DNA of 32,932 bases, from positions 1 through 32,932 of the forward strand of contig CAYQOX010000045.1 in assembly GCA_964419335.1 (NCBI GenBank), in the 5' to 3' direction. The stretch is from CAYQOX01 sp964419335. GTDB lineage: Bacteria > Hinthialibacterota > Hinthialibacteria > Hinthialibacterales > Hinthialibacteraceae. Below are positions 1 through 7,615 of the stretch, piece after piece (within the stretch, counting starts at the first letter, position 1; every line of letters starts with the position of its first letter). A program made the translations under genes and the position numbers. The notes beneath the pieces were generated by a model. It did not search any database. It was not told the origin of the DNA and was given only the letters and a program-made list of their open reading frames with translations.

Positions 1-13
1 GGTTGGAATTTCG

Positions 14-1114
14 ATGAATTATGGGAAAAAAGGGATTTTTGTTTTTTTGTTGTTTTGTACGGTGCTGGGGGTGTTGACCTTCGGGTTTGTCGTGGTGGAG
101 ATATCGGCTTATTGGTTTTTGAAGGGGAGTAAGGAACCCTTTGATCCTGAGCGATTGCAAGGGAAACAGGAGTTGGCGCCTTATTTGATGTTGCGGCCGG
201 AAGCGAATACGGTAATGGAACTTTCATGCCCTCAGCCGGAAGGGGAGCCCGTAGAAGGGGAGGCTAAGATTAACCGGTATCGCTTTCGATATGGGGAGAT
301 GAGCAAGGACAAGCCGGAAGATACGTTTCGGGTATTTCTGTTGGGGGGCTCGGTCGTGTTCAATGGTCCTACGAATGAGACCACGATTACCGGTTATTTG
401 GAAAGTCAATTGCGGGAGGGTTATTCTCAAGGTCCCCGTTTTGAGGTGATTAATGCGGGGATGACGGCGTATATTAGCATGCAGGAATTAATTCTGCTGG
501 TGACCGAGATTGTGGAGTTCGAGCCGGATGTGGTGATTGTGCTGGATGGTTATAACGATTGTCTGATTCCATTGACGCAAGAAGAACGGCTTGGGTATCC
601 CTATGGATTTAAAACCATGGAAGCGGCATGGTATCACAGTACGGAAATACTCAAGGGAATGCGGCGTTTTTCGTTATGGACGCATTTAGTTTGTGGATCG
701 CATGCGGTGCGCTCTTTGTTTCCAGGGATATCGTATAGCGAGGCTCTGAAAGGAATGCGAATAAAGCGTGTTAGCCATGAAGCGGTTCGCGAGGCGGAGG
801 TGGAATCTGCCGCCGATTTGTTGTTGAAGAATTGGGAAAAAATGTATGAATTTGCTCAGGCGAGGGAGATCGAGGCGCTCTTTTTACTGCAGCCTTTGTT
901 GAATGATGAGGGTAAATTTGAGCAGTTCTATGATGAGGTGGAAGAGGGGATTGAAGCCTTGTCCTTTCGGGGAAAGGTGGAGAGTTTGCGTCGATTTTTG
1001 CGGGATCGGAAAGACTTATTTTACGATGAAATTCATACCTATGAGGAGGGGAACCGGCTTTATGCGGAGCGAATTATGGAGGAGATGAAAGGGCGGGAAT
1101 GGCTGGAATTTTGA
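14..1114 (+). CDS. membrane-anchored SGNH/GDSL-type hydrolase
   Basis: A 366-residue protein with one N-terminal hydrophobic segment (about residues 8-35), probably a membrane anchor or uncleaved signal. The rest carries the SGNH blocks in order: block I FLLGGSVVF (108-116), a block II Gly in VINAGMTAY (145-153), block III GYND (179-182) and the C-terminal catalytic DEIH (338-341). These are the Ser, Gly, Asn and Asp/His positions of the family, which removes acyl or acetyl groups from lipids and glycans. The block I serine sits in GGS rather than GDS, which is common in this branch. The substrate cannot be read from sequence; an envelope polysaccharide or lipid is an inference from the anchor. 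The start is near the window edge, so an operon partner upstream cannot be excluded. The next gene, glnA, is 366 nt away and has its own signals. Confidence 0.8.
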   Translation: MNYGKKGIFVFLLFCTVLGVLTFGFVVVEISAYWFLKGSKEPFDPERLQGKQELAPYLMLRPEANTVMELSCPQPEGEPVEGEAKINRYRFRYGEMSKDKPEDTFRVFLLGGSVVFNGPTNETTITGYLESQLREGYSQGPRFEVINAGMTAYISMQELILLVTEIVEFEPDVVIVLDGYNDCLIPLTQEERLGYPYGFKTMEAAWYHSTEILKGMRRFSLWTHLVCGSHAVRSLFPGISYSEALKGMRIKRVSHEAVREAEVESAADLLLKNWEKMYEFAQAREIEALFLLQPLLNDEGKFEQFYDEVEEGIEALSFRGKVESLRRFLRDRKDLFYDEIHTYEEGNRLYAERIMEEMKGREWLEF

Positions 1115-1131
1115 GGGGATATATTGTTGTA

Positions 1132-1176
1132 TTTTGAACACATGTCCTGATTTCAGCAGTTGGTAAGTGTTCAGAA
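1132..1176. promoter_or_regulatory. dyad upstream of glnA, possible activator site
   Basis: The arms TGAACAC (1135-1141) and GTGTTCA (1167-1173) are perfect inverted repeats separated by 25 nt. They extend to 10 bp with one mismatch (1132-1141 and 1167-1176). No T-run follows, so it is not a typical terminator. The dyad lies about 80-125 nt upstream of the sigma-54-like element at 1258, a usual distance for an enhancer-binding-protein site. That role is an inference. Confidence 0.35.
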
Positions 1177-1257
1177 TTAGGAAATGGGAAAAACCGAATT
1201 GATGGATTATTGATTAAACTTATTGATAAAATTGATGTTATGTTCTTGTGAGAAAAG

Positions 1258-1273
1258 TGGCATGGTGTGTGCT
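1258..1273 (+). promoter_or_regulatory. sigma-54-like (-24/-12) promoter for glnA
   Basis: The sequence TGGCATGGTGTGTGCT matches the sigma-54 consensus TGGCACGNNNNTTGCW at 10 of 12 specified positions. The diagnostic GG (1259) and GC (1271) are exactly 12 nt apart. glnA is a classic sigma-54/NtrC target in other bacteria. A weaker match with the same spacing (TGGCAT, then GC at 1393) lies at 1380-1395 inside the leader hairpin. Transcription from the better site would give a leader of about 195 nt. Confidence 0.5.
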
Positions 1274-1359
1274 TAAGAAGTAAAGTGTTCTTTTACCAAC
1301 CCTAAGCCGGGTTCAAAAGAAATCATTGACAGATAACAGGTTTTTTCGGTTGGTTTGTG

Positions 1360-1421
1360 GTTGTTCATCAAGCCAAATGTGGCATAGTGCATGCGGAAGC
1401 CGGTATCTGTGGATGAACAAC
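1360..1421 (+). promoter_or_regulatory. structured glnA leader hairpin
   Basis: GTTGTTCATC (1360-1369) and GATGAACAAC (1412-1421) form a perfect 10-bp stem, ending 59 nt before the glnA start codon. Inside is a second small stem, GCCA/TGGC (1372-1375 and 1380-1383), and then CGGAAG (1394-1399). An outer stem, inner hairpin and CGGAAG strand recall the cyanobacterial glnA (glutamine) riboswitch. The third stem and exact spacing of that class are not evident, so only a structured leader is called. Confidence 0.45.
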
Positions 1422-1480
1422 AAAGAATCGAAGAGATTTAGCCTTGATTTGGGTAAACTTTTAGAAAAGGAGAGAAAATC

Positions 1481-2896
1481 ATGACCCCACAAGAAATAAT
1501 CAACATGATTAAAGAGAAATCGATTAAGTTTGTTGATTTCAAGTTTCAGGATTTTCCAGGGACTTGGCAGCACTTTAGTATTCCATCAGGAGTGCTGGAA
1601 GAAGAATCGTTTGAGGATGGATTTGGTTTTGATGGTTCCAGTATTCGGGGTTGGCAGGAGATTAATGAGAGTGATATGTTGATCTTGCCTGATCCCGAGA
1701 CGGCGTTCGTGGATCCTTTTATGAGTATGTCGACGCTTTCTTTGACTTGTTCGATATTGGATCCGATCACCAAGCAGCCTTATTCGCGGGATCCGCGGAA
1801 CGTGGCGAAAAAGTGTTTGGAGTATGTGAAGTCGACGGGGATCGCGGACATGGCGTTTGTTGGGCCTGAAGCCGAGTTCTTTGTGTTTGATAGTGCCCGT
1901 TTTGGTCAAGAGGCCAATTACGGGATGTATGAGATTGATTCGGAAGAGGGGGTATGGAATTCTATCTCGGAGATGGATGGTCGAAACTTAGCGCATCGTC
2001 CACGGCATAAAGAGGGTTATTTCCCGGTGCCGCCAACAGACTCACTCCAAGATATCCGTTCGGAGATGGTCAGTTTGATGATGGATTTGGGTGTGGATGT
2101 GGAAGCGCACCATCACGAAGTGGCGACAGCGGGACAATGTGAGATCGATATGAAGTTCAGTCCCCTGGTGCATATGGCCGACCAGTTGATGATTTACAAG
2201 TACGTTGTGAAAAACGTAGCCAAGGCCCATGGGAAAACCGCGACTTTTATGCCCAAGCCGATCTATGCGGATAATGGATCAGGGATGCATATTCACACCA
2301 GTTTGTGGAAAGGTGAGCAGCCTTTGTTTGCAGGAGATAAGTATGCGGGGTTATCGCAGGAGGCTTTGTACTATATCGGAGGGATTTTGAAGCATGCTGG
2401 TGCCATCATTGCCTTTTGTGCTCCGACGACGAATTCGTACAAGCGGTTGGTTCCGGGATATGAAGCGCCGGTGAACTTGGCGTATTCGCAGCGAAACCGG
2501 AGTGCCGCGATTCGAATTCCCATGTATTCGCCCAGTCCGAAGGCCAAACGAGTTGAATTTCGGTGTCCGGATCCCTCATGCAACGGCTATTTGGCCTTTT
2601 CGGCGATTGTGATGGCGGGCATGGACGGCATTATCAACAAGATTGATCCGGGCGATCCTCTTGATAAGAACTTGTATGACCTCGCACCGGATGAATTAGC
2701 GAAGGTGCCCAAAGTTCCTGGTTCATTGGAAGAAGCGGTGAATGTATTGGAAGCAGATCATGAGTTCTTGCTGCAAGGCGATGTCTTTACGAAGGACGTG
2801 GTAGAAAAGTGGATTGAGTACAAGCGGGAGAGCGAGATTGATCCGGTTCGTTTACGTCCTCATCCGTATGAATTCTTCCTTTACTATGACATTTAA
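1481..2896 (+). CDS. glnA: glutamine synthetase type I
   Basis: Makes glutamine from glutamate, ammonia and ATP in the cytosol; the family is dodecameric. The 471 residues match the usual type I length. Visible signatures are FDGSSIRGW near the N-terminus, VGPEAEFFVFD, the metal and glutamate loop HHEVATAGQCEID, the ATP loop KPIYADNGSGMHIHTSLW and the glutamate-binding APTTNSYKRLVPGYEAP. The adenylylation segment NLYDL, with Tyr399, is present, placing it in the I-beta subtype controlled by AMP transfer to this Tyr; no glnE lies in the window. The start is fixed by AAGGAGAG (1467-1474), six bases before ATG. It appears monocistronic, with a sigma-54-like promoter and hairpin leader upstream and a terminator downstream. 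Confidence 0.98.
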   Translation: MTPQEIINMIKEKSIKFVDFKFQDFPGTWQHFSIPSGVLEEESFEDGFGFDGSSIRGWQEINESDMLILPDPETAFVDPFMSMSTLSLTCSILDPITKQPYSRDPRNVAKKCLEYVKSTGIADMAFVGPEAEFFVFDSARFGQEANYGMYEIDSEEGVWNSISEMDGRNLAHRPRHKEGYFPVPPTDSLQDIRSEMVSLMMDLGVDVEAHHHEVATAGQCEIDMKFSPLVHMADQLMIYKYVVKNVAKAHGKTATFMPKPIYADNGSGMHIHTSLWKGEQPLFAGDKYAGLSQEALYYIGGILKHAGAIIAFCAPTTNSYKRLVPGYEAPVNLAYSQRNRSAAIRIPMYSPSPKAKRVEFRCPDPSCNGYLAFSAIVMAGMDGIINKIDPGDPLDKNLYDLAPDELAKVPKVPGSLEEAVNVLEADHEFLLQGDVFTKDVVEKWIEYKRESEIDPVRLRPHPYEFFLYYDI

Positions 2897-3015
2897 TAAA
2901 CAGTAAGGAATTGAGATTTTTCTCGCTTCAGTGGAAAAGAAACAGAATAGAGGAAAAGTAAGAATGTAGGAGCCCTTTGCGGATTAAGTTCCGTTGGGGG
3001 TTCTCTCTCCGATGG

Positions 3016-3057
3016 GTGGGGCTGATGTCCCCGGCTTTATCAGCCCCACTCTTTTTT
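3016..3057 (+). terminator. rho-independent terminator of glnA
   Basis: GTGGGGCTGAT (3016-3026) pairs perfectly with ATCAGCCCCAC (3039-3049), followed by TC and six T. It lies about 120 nt after the glnA stop codon. Confidence 0.9.
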
Positions 3058-3065
3058 AGATCATT

Positions 3066-3206
3066 ACGAAAGTGAGTCCTTTTTTGGGAGAAAACGCCTT
3101 GGGGATGGGTTCCGTTTGTCTCCGCGCGGCCTTCAGGGCCGCTTGCTCCGAAAGCCGCTTCACACAAGCCCCTTCGGCGTTTTGGTTCGATTCATTAGGA
3201 GTGAAA
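3066..3206 (+). repeat. structured intergenic repeat, copy 1 (core module)
   Basis: This segment is nearly identical to the first part of the copy at 4941 and clearly related to the one at 11686. It has an outer stem (AACGCC at 3093-3098 with GGCGTT at 3176-3181, plus GGGG 3101-3104 with CCCC 3169-3172) around an inner GCGGCC/GGCCGC hairpin with loop TTCAG. Similarity fades after about 3206, so this copy lacks the second module of the other two. It sits between the converging 3' ends of glnA and the secreted-protein gene. Confidence 0.85.
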
Positions 3207-3354
3207 CCGGATGAACCTTTTTTTTTATCTTTGCGTAAAATAAAAAATGGGCTCATTGGGATAGTAAAATACTTTTTTTGGGGGATATAAAGTCTTAGAA
3301 AAGAATTCTTTTGTATACGCGGTCTCTTTAAAGTTTGGTTCAGTTTATGCGGTG

Positions 3355-3389
3355 AAGAAAAAGCCCCCGCTTGGGGATCAAACGGGGGC
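3355..3389 (-). terminator. rho-independent terminator of the secreted-protein gene
   Basis: On the minus strand GCCCCCG and CGGGGGC (3363-3369 and 3383-3389) form a 7-bp GC stem followed by CTTTTTCTTC. It begins 30 nt past the stop codon of the gene ending at 3419. Confidence 0.9.
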
Positions 3390-3418
3390 ATGGATTAAAG
3401 TTAAGTAGTAAAACTTAA

Positions 3419-4726
3419 TTAGTACAGCATGAATTCATCAACCGAGGTGGTTTCGTTTGCCAAGCTCATCGCGAAGATGCTAAGGATCGGATCATCGCGG
3501 GGGATGTTATTGGGCATAACGATTTCGGTTAAGGTTTTGGAGTCATCCAGCAGATATTGCTTTTTGATGAGGATGAGTCCACCGGTGGGGGAGTTGCCAT
3601 CGGTTCGGACTAAGCCCGGCCAGAGACGTTCGCCTAAGCGAGTGCGGACGGTGGGACCGGTGAAGACGCCGATTTGGTGGACGCGAGGCCCCCAAGCATC
3701 GGATTCGCCTTCTTCATTGGTTTGGTCGGGTGCGGCATCTTCGAATTTGAGATAGATTTCACCGAATTCTGTATCCAGGTAATCGGAGATGTCAAAGCTA
3801 TGGATTTCGCGGTTGGGTTCATAGCCATCCCCGCCGGACTCATAGGCCTGATCTTCTTCTACAGAATTGTAGATTTCTTCGAAGCTGCTGTCATCGAAGG
3901 GATCCCCGTTGGAGATGGACATGGAAGTATTGCCCCACATTTCGACGTACAGGGTTGCTTCATCCAAGCCTTCGGGAATCGGAGAGGCGTAGGTAAAGAA
4001 GCCTTCGCCATTGACATAGGTGTACTGGCCGTAATCGTGGTTGGCTTGGTTTTGGCCTTCAACAAACCACAAGACGTAGTCTGGGTCTCCTTCGTAAGTC
4101 ATGTAGTCAACGATGATTTCATCGGGATCGCCGCTTTCAGGTGCGACCCATTCGGGTGGGCTCCAGAACCAGTCATTGACAGTACCGATGGGAATCCAGT
4201 CGCCTTCGCCTTCTTCATAGATAGGTTTGAAACTGTTGACTTCGTGGCGGGGATCATAGACTTCGCCGGTGTCGGGATCGACATCGGCAGCCCAGTCATC
4301 CACGCTACCCGGCCAGTTTCCATTCCCGGACATGCAAGCGAGAAAGAGATACTGATACTGTCCCGGGGGAACGGGAATGGTATCGCCGGCGACGTAATAT
4401 ACGTCGAGTTCACCGGGATTCATGGGGGGAAGCAGGAAGGCCACTTCGCCGTCTTCGGTCACGTTGACTTCGCCGGGTTCTACATCTTCGGGCAAAGAGC
4501 TTACGAGGACACGTTGGTCGCCATTGTCCAGGGTCCAGATGGCGCCTGGATCGGATTCATGGTTGGTGCCCTCAGTTTCGTCGCCTTCGACGTCGTTTTG
4601 CCAGCCATCGGCGTTCCAGAAGTCGCTGAGATCGATGGGAGTGCTTTCAAACTTCTGGGCAGGTGCTAGCTGCGCTACAACGACACTTAGCAGCAACACC
4701 ATCGTGCATGTACAAATTTTTTTCAT
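3419..4726 (-). CDS. secreted acidic protein of unknown function
   Basis: I do not recognise a family. The 435 residues start with a clear Sec signal peptide (two Lys, a hydrophobic core at about residues 9-20, and a likely cleavage near APAQ at 22-25), so the product is exported. The mature part is strongly acidic, rich in Asp, Glu, Gly, Pro, Trp and Tyr, and low in Lys and Cys, which suggests an extracellular, possibly calcium-binding beta-rich protein. The last ~90 residues are less acidic and may be a separate C-terminal module. The start is fixed by AAGGAGG just upstream of ATG. The gene stands alone, with its own terminator and an unusual inverted-repeat leader at 4759-4807. The opposite strand is also open for 331 codons (3674-4669) but has no comparable start signals. 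Confidence 0.85.
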   Translation of the reverse strand: MKKICTCTMVLLLSVVVAQLAPAQKFESTPIDLSDFWNADGWQNDVEGDETEGTNHESDPGAIWTLDNGDQRVLVSSLPEDVEPGEVNVTEDGEVAFLLPPMNPGELDVYYVAGDTIPVPPGQYQYLFLACMSGNGNWPGSVDDWAADVDPDTGEVYDPRHEVNSFKPIYEEGEGDWIPIGTVNDWFWSPPEWVAPESGDPDEIIVDYMTYEGDPDYVLWFVEGQNQANHDYGQYTYVNGEGFFTYASPIPEGLDEATLYVEMWGNTSMSISNGDPFDDSSFEEIYNSVEEDQAYESGGDGYEPNREIHSFDISDYLDTEFGEIYLKFEDAAPDQTNEEGESDAWGPRVHQIGVFTGPTVRTRLGERLWPGLVRTDGNSPTGGLILIKKQYLLDDSKTLTEIVMPNNIPRDDPILSIFAMSLANETTSVDEFMLY

Positions 4727-4758
4727 ACTTCAATTCCTCCTTATAAAGATTTTTGGGG

Positions 4759-4807
4759 TCCATCCTTCCAAATAAACATTCGTTTATCTAGATATGTGGA
4801 GGATGGA
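4759..4807 (-). promoter_or_regulatory. nested inverted repeat in the leader of the secreted-protein gene
   Basis: TCCATCCTTCCA (4759-4770) pairs with TGGAGGATGGA (4797-4807) over 11 bp with one bulged T. Inside it ATAAAC (4772-4777) pairs with GTTTAT (4782-4787) around a 4-nt loop. The structure lies 32 nt upstream of the ATG at 4726, outside the Shine-Dalgarno. It may be an operator or a 5' UTR stem-loop; it has no T-tail and is not a terminator. Confidence 0.55.
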
Positions 4808-4940
4808 TTAACGAAAATATCTTCTCAATAAACGGAAGAGAAGTCAACTGTTGGAGCCTATAATTATAATGTTTATAAATAATATTATTGTTTCGGATGA
4901 TGCAATGATTATGTGAGAAAGAGTATAAAAGTGGAGTATC

Positions 4941-5166
4941 ACGAAAGTGAGTCTTTTTTTGGGGGAGACACGCCTTGGGGATGGGTTCCGTTTGTCTCCG
5001 CGCGGCCTTAAGGGCCGCTTGCTCCGAAGGCCGCTTCACACAAGCCCCTTCGGCGTTTTGGTTCTATTGATTAAGATCGAAAAAGGTCATGGCTCTCGTT
5101 TATAGAATCATGTCATGTGACCTTTTCGGGGTCTAAGCAAGCACTCAAATACAGGGTGAACCATAA
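4941..5166 (+). repeat. structured intergenic repeat, copy 2 (both modules)
   Basis: Module 1 (4941 to about 5065) matches copy 1. Its outer stem is CGCC-TT-GGGG (4971-4980) with CCCC-TTC-GGCG (5045-5055), and its inner hairpin is GCGGCC (5002-5007) with GGCCGC (5013-5018). Module 2 (about 5066-5166) is shared only with copy 3 and contains the stem CGAAAAAGGTCA (5078-5089) with TGACCTTTTCG (5118-5128). It occupies most of the non-coding stretch 4808-5190. All three copies have the same orientation. Confidence 0.85.
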
Positions 5167-5193
5167 AAGTTGGGTATTAATGAATGAAGGGAA

Positions 5194-5224
5194 ATAAAAA
5201 AGCCAATCGAGAGGATTGGCTTTT
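5194..5224 (-). terminator. terminator of the DUF4870 gene
   Basis: AAGCCAATC (5200-5208) and GATTGGCTT (5214-5222) form a 9-bp stem with a 5-nt loop. It is flanked by A-rich sequence on the + side, so the minus transcript ends in a T-run. It lies 24 nt beyond the stop codon at 5248. Confidence 0.85.
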
Positions 5225-5247
5225 AGGGAGGGTGAAAGGGTGGAAAA

Positions 5248-5628
5248 TTATAAGAAACGAATCGTAAGGGGATAGCGATAGTCTCTGCCATCGTTGGCAC
5301 GTACGGCAGCGATGATGATGGCAATGAGCCAGAAGATGGAGAGGGCTACTAACAAAGGAATAGCGACTAAGGAAAGGACAACGGTAAAAATGAGGATAAT
5401 GCAAATAAGCCAATAGATGCTTATGCTGATTTGGAAATTCAAGGCTTCTTTTCCGTGATCGTCGATAAAGGAAGAATCTTGGCGTTTGATGAGCCAAAAG
5501 ATCAGAGGGCCGATAATATGACCGATACCCGGCGCGATAAAAATGCCCAAGGCGCCAAGATGGCAGAAGGTTGCCCATAAACGTTCTTCTTTACTGGTAT
5601 TAATATTGGATTCGTACATATCTTGCAT
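5248..5628 (-). CDS. DUF4870 family small membrane protein
   Basis: A 126-residue integral membrane protein of a widespread, uncharacterised family. A short polar N-terminus (KEERLWATFCHLGAL) leads into a first hydrophobic segment (about 20-45). The family hallmark HGKEALNFQISISIYW follows, then two closely spaced membrane segments, and a short charged tail. The reading frame is open further upstream to 5733, but the start at 5628 is preferred because GGGAG precedes it at a good distance and the family normally begins near this point. Function is unknown. It is monocistronic with its own terminator. Confidence 0.85.
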   Translation of the reverse strand: MQDMYESNINTSKEERLWATFCHLGALGIFIAPGIGHIIGPLIFWLIKRQDSSFIDDHGKEALNFQISISIYWLICIILIFTVVLSLVAIPLLVALSIFWLIAIIIAAVRANDGRDYRYPLTIRFL

Positions 5629-5685
5629 AGAAAGACTCCCTGTTTTCTGTGATTCATGCTTGGATTGGAAGTGTGTAAAAGAAAA

Positions 5686-5694
5686 ATAATAGCA
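5686..5694 (-). promoter_or_regulatory. possible extended -10 promoter for the DUF4870 gene
   Basis: On the minus strand the sequence TGCTATTAT is an extended -10 (TGn plus TATTAT) about 60 nt upstream of the start codon. No convincing -35 box is seen, which is typical of extended -10 promoters but leaves the call weak. Confidence 0.3.
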
Positions 5695-5884
5695 TTTCCC
5701 TGTGTATTTTGTGAGTTTGCAAAGAATACACATAAAAATAAGCTTATATTATTTATGGATTTGAGGGAATGAGCAAGCGGGTGTTTTCATTTGGTTTTTG
5801 TAGAAGAGTTTTTTTGGGTAATTATTGCTCGAATTAGGAAGAAATGGCTGTTTAAAATAGTAGAAAACCAGAATGATGTGAGAG

Positions 5885-7492
5885 ATGATGAAAAGGAAGA
5901 ATAAGTATTCCGTTGAGGCGATACTCGATCGGGTCCATCGGGAATCCAATGCGGATCAATCGGCGCTCTATTTTTTGTCGTATCCCGGCTTTGATTCGTT
6001 GTTGTTATCGCACAGTACTGGAAGGATTAAAGAGGGGGATCGTTATTGGCGGAATCATTGTGGGGAGACGGAGACGATTGAGCAAATCCGGAATGCGGAA
6101 AGTTCGGTGTTGCTTTTAGGGAAGAACATTACAGGAATACGAGAAAAGACGGTAGCCACACCGATTCGCAGTGGGGCCTGGGTGATTGGGGCGGTGATCC
6201 ATTGTTATGATCATCATCCGGTGGAGGATGTAGAGCGTCTTTCCCGAGTGGTGGAACCTTATGCGACGGATTTTTTTCATGCCTGGATTGAGTTTGTGGT
6301 AGCGGATCAATCGCAGCCGTTGTCGGTGTTATTGAATATGGCTGGGGAAGTTTCTTCTTCCCTGGATTTGGATCGGGTGCTGTTGAGTGTGGTGGAGCAG
6401 GCGACACGGCTTTTTCGGGCGAAGATGAGTTCGTTGATGATGTATAACAAGAAGAGCCATGAGTTGGAGATGATTACGGCGTATGGCTGTAGTTTGGAGT
6501 ATTTGGATAAGCCCAACCTACCTATAGAGGGATCGATCTTGGGGAGGGTGGTCAAGCAGAATCAGATTATGGAGATTCCCAATATTTTTGAAGAGCCCTT
6601 ATATTTGCACACGGAATTGGCGGCGAAGGAAGGGGTGGCTTCTCTCTTGGCGGCGCCGATTACTTTTCAGGAGGAATTCTTGGGAGTTTTGAATATATAT
6701 TCTTCGAATACGCGAGATTGGCAGCAATCGGAGCGTGAGTTGTTACAGACTTTTGCGGATCATGCGGCTTTGGCGATCAACAATGCGCGGGTGCATGAAC
6801 AAATCTTGTCGATGGAGGAGCAGCTGCATGTATCTTCGCGGCTGGCGACATTAGGCGAGCTGGCCGCAGGGTTGGCGCATGAGATACGTAATCCCTTGGC
6901 GGTGATTAACATGTTAATTCATTCGTGGAAGGGGCATCCACCAGGGGAGGAAGATTTTCAGCTTGATTTGAATGTGATTGGGCAAAAGGTAAGCGATTTA
7001 AATGTGCTGGTTTCGGATTTATTGAATTTGGGGAGTTCGCGTTCCTTGGATCGGCAGGAGCAAAATATGATAGAGATGATTGAGCGGGTTTTGCGGTTGC
7101 TGCGTCATCGGATTACTCAGCAAAAAGTGAATATACGAAAAAAGTTTGGAGCCAATAAGAATACCATGTGGGTGGATCGAGAGCGGATGGAGCAAGTCTT
7201 TTTGAATTTGATGTTGAACGCTTTGGATGTGACGCCGGAGGGCGAGGTGATTGATTTGATCACCTCGCTGGAGAGGGGGCATTATGTGATTCATGTGGCG
7301 GATCGGGGGCCGGGGATTCCGGAGTCGAAGATCCCGGATTTGTTTAAGGCGTTTCGGACGACGAAGCCAAAAGGGGCGGGGTTGGGGCTGCCTATCTCGC
7401 GGCGGATTGTGGAAGAGCATAAGGGGAGAATTGAAGTGAAGCCGAACGAGCCCCGGGGGACGGTGTTTTCGGTGTGGCTGCCTTTGGATTGA
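5885..7492 (+). CDS. cytosolic GAF-domain sensor histidine kinase
   Basis: A 535-residue two-component sensor without membrane segments. Residues 1-140 form an N-terminal sensory region, perhaps a divergent GAF-like fold. A canonical GAF domain follows at about 150-300 (from LSVLLNMAGEVSSSLDLDRV to DHAALAINNARVHEQ). The kinase core has the H-box AHEIRNPLA with phospho-acceptor His332, the N-box NLMLNALDVTPEG, the G1 box VADRGPGIP and the G2 box GAGLGLPISRRIVEEH. All key residues are present, so it should autophosphorylate. No response regulator is adjacent, so it is an orphan whose partner and ligand are unknown. The start is one of two consecutive ATG codons and the ribosome-binding site is weak. 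Confidence 0.93.
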   Translation: MMKRKNKYSVEAILDRVHRESNADQSALYFLSYPGFDSLLLSHSTGRIKEGDRYWRNHCGETETIEQIRNAESSVLLLGKNITGIREKTVATPIRSGAWVIGAVIHCYDHHPVEDVERLSRVVEPYATDFFHAWIEFVVADQSQPLSVLLNMAGEVSSSLDLDRVLLSVVEQATRLFRAKMSSLMMYNKKSHELEMITAYGCSLEYLDKPNLPIEGSILGRVVKQNQIMEIPNIFEEPLYLHTELAAKEGVASLLAAPITFQEEFLGVLNIYSSNTRDWQQSERELLQTFADHAALAINNARVHEQILSMEEQLHVSSRLATLGELAAGLAHEIRNPLAVINMLIHSWKGHPPGEEDFQLDLNVIGQKVSDLNVLVSDLLNLGSSRSLDRQEQNMIEMIERVLRLLRHRITQQKVNIRKKFGANKNTMWVDRERMEQVFLNLMLNALDVTPEGEVIDLITSLERGHYVIHVADRGPGIPESKIPDLFKAFRTTKPKGAGLGLPISRRIVEEHKGRIEVKPNEPRGTVFSVWLPLD

Positions 7493-7615
7493 GCGGGGAA
7501 AGGCAGGAGTGAAAGCGAGGGTGAAAATATTCTTTGATTTAAATGGGGTAAAATCCTTGTTTGAATTGGCTGAAGCCGGCATAATTTTTTGATTCTAGTT
7601 GAAAGGAAAAAGTCC

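Noticed and set aside
3056..3391. Minus-strand reading frames through the repeat copies, with a recurring peptide (SEQAALKAARRQTEPIPKA)
   Set aside because: The same peptide appears because the DNA is repeated. There is no consistent start or ribosome-binding site, and the frames run into unrelated flanks.
3674..4669. 331-codon open frame on + antisense to the secreted-protein gene
   Set aside because: The minus-strand gene has a signal peptide, strong ribosome-binding site and terminator; the + frame has none of these and its openness follows from the skewed base composition.
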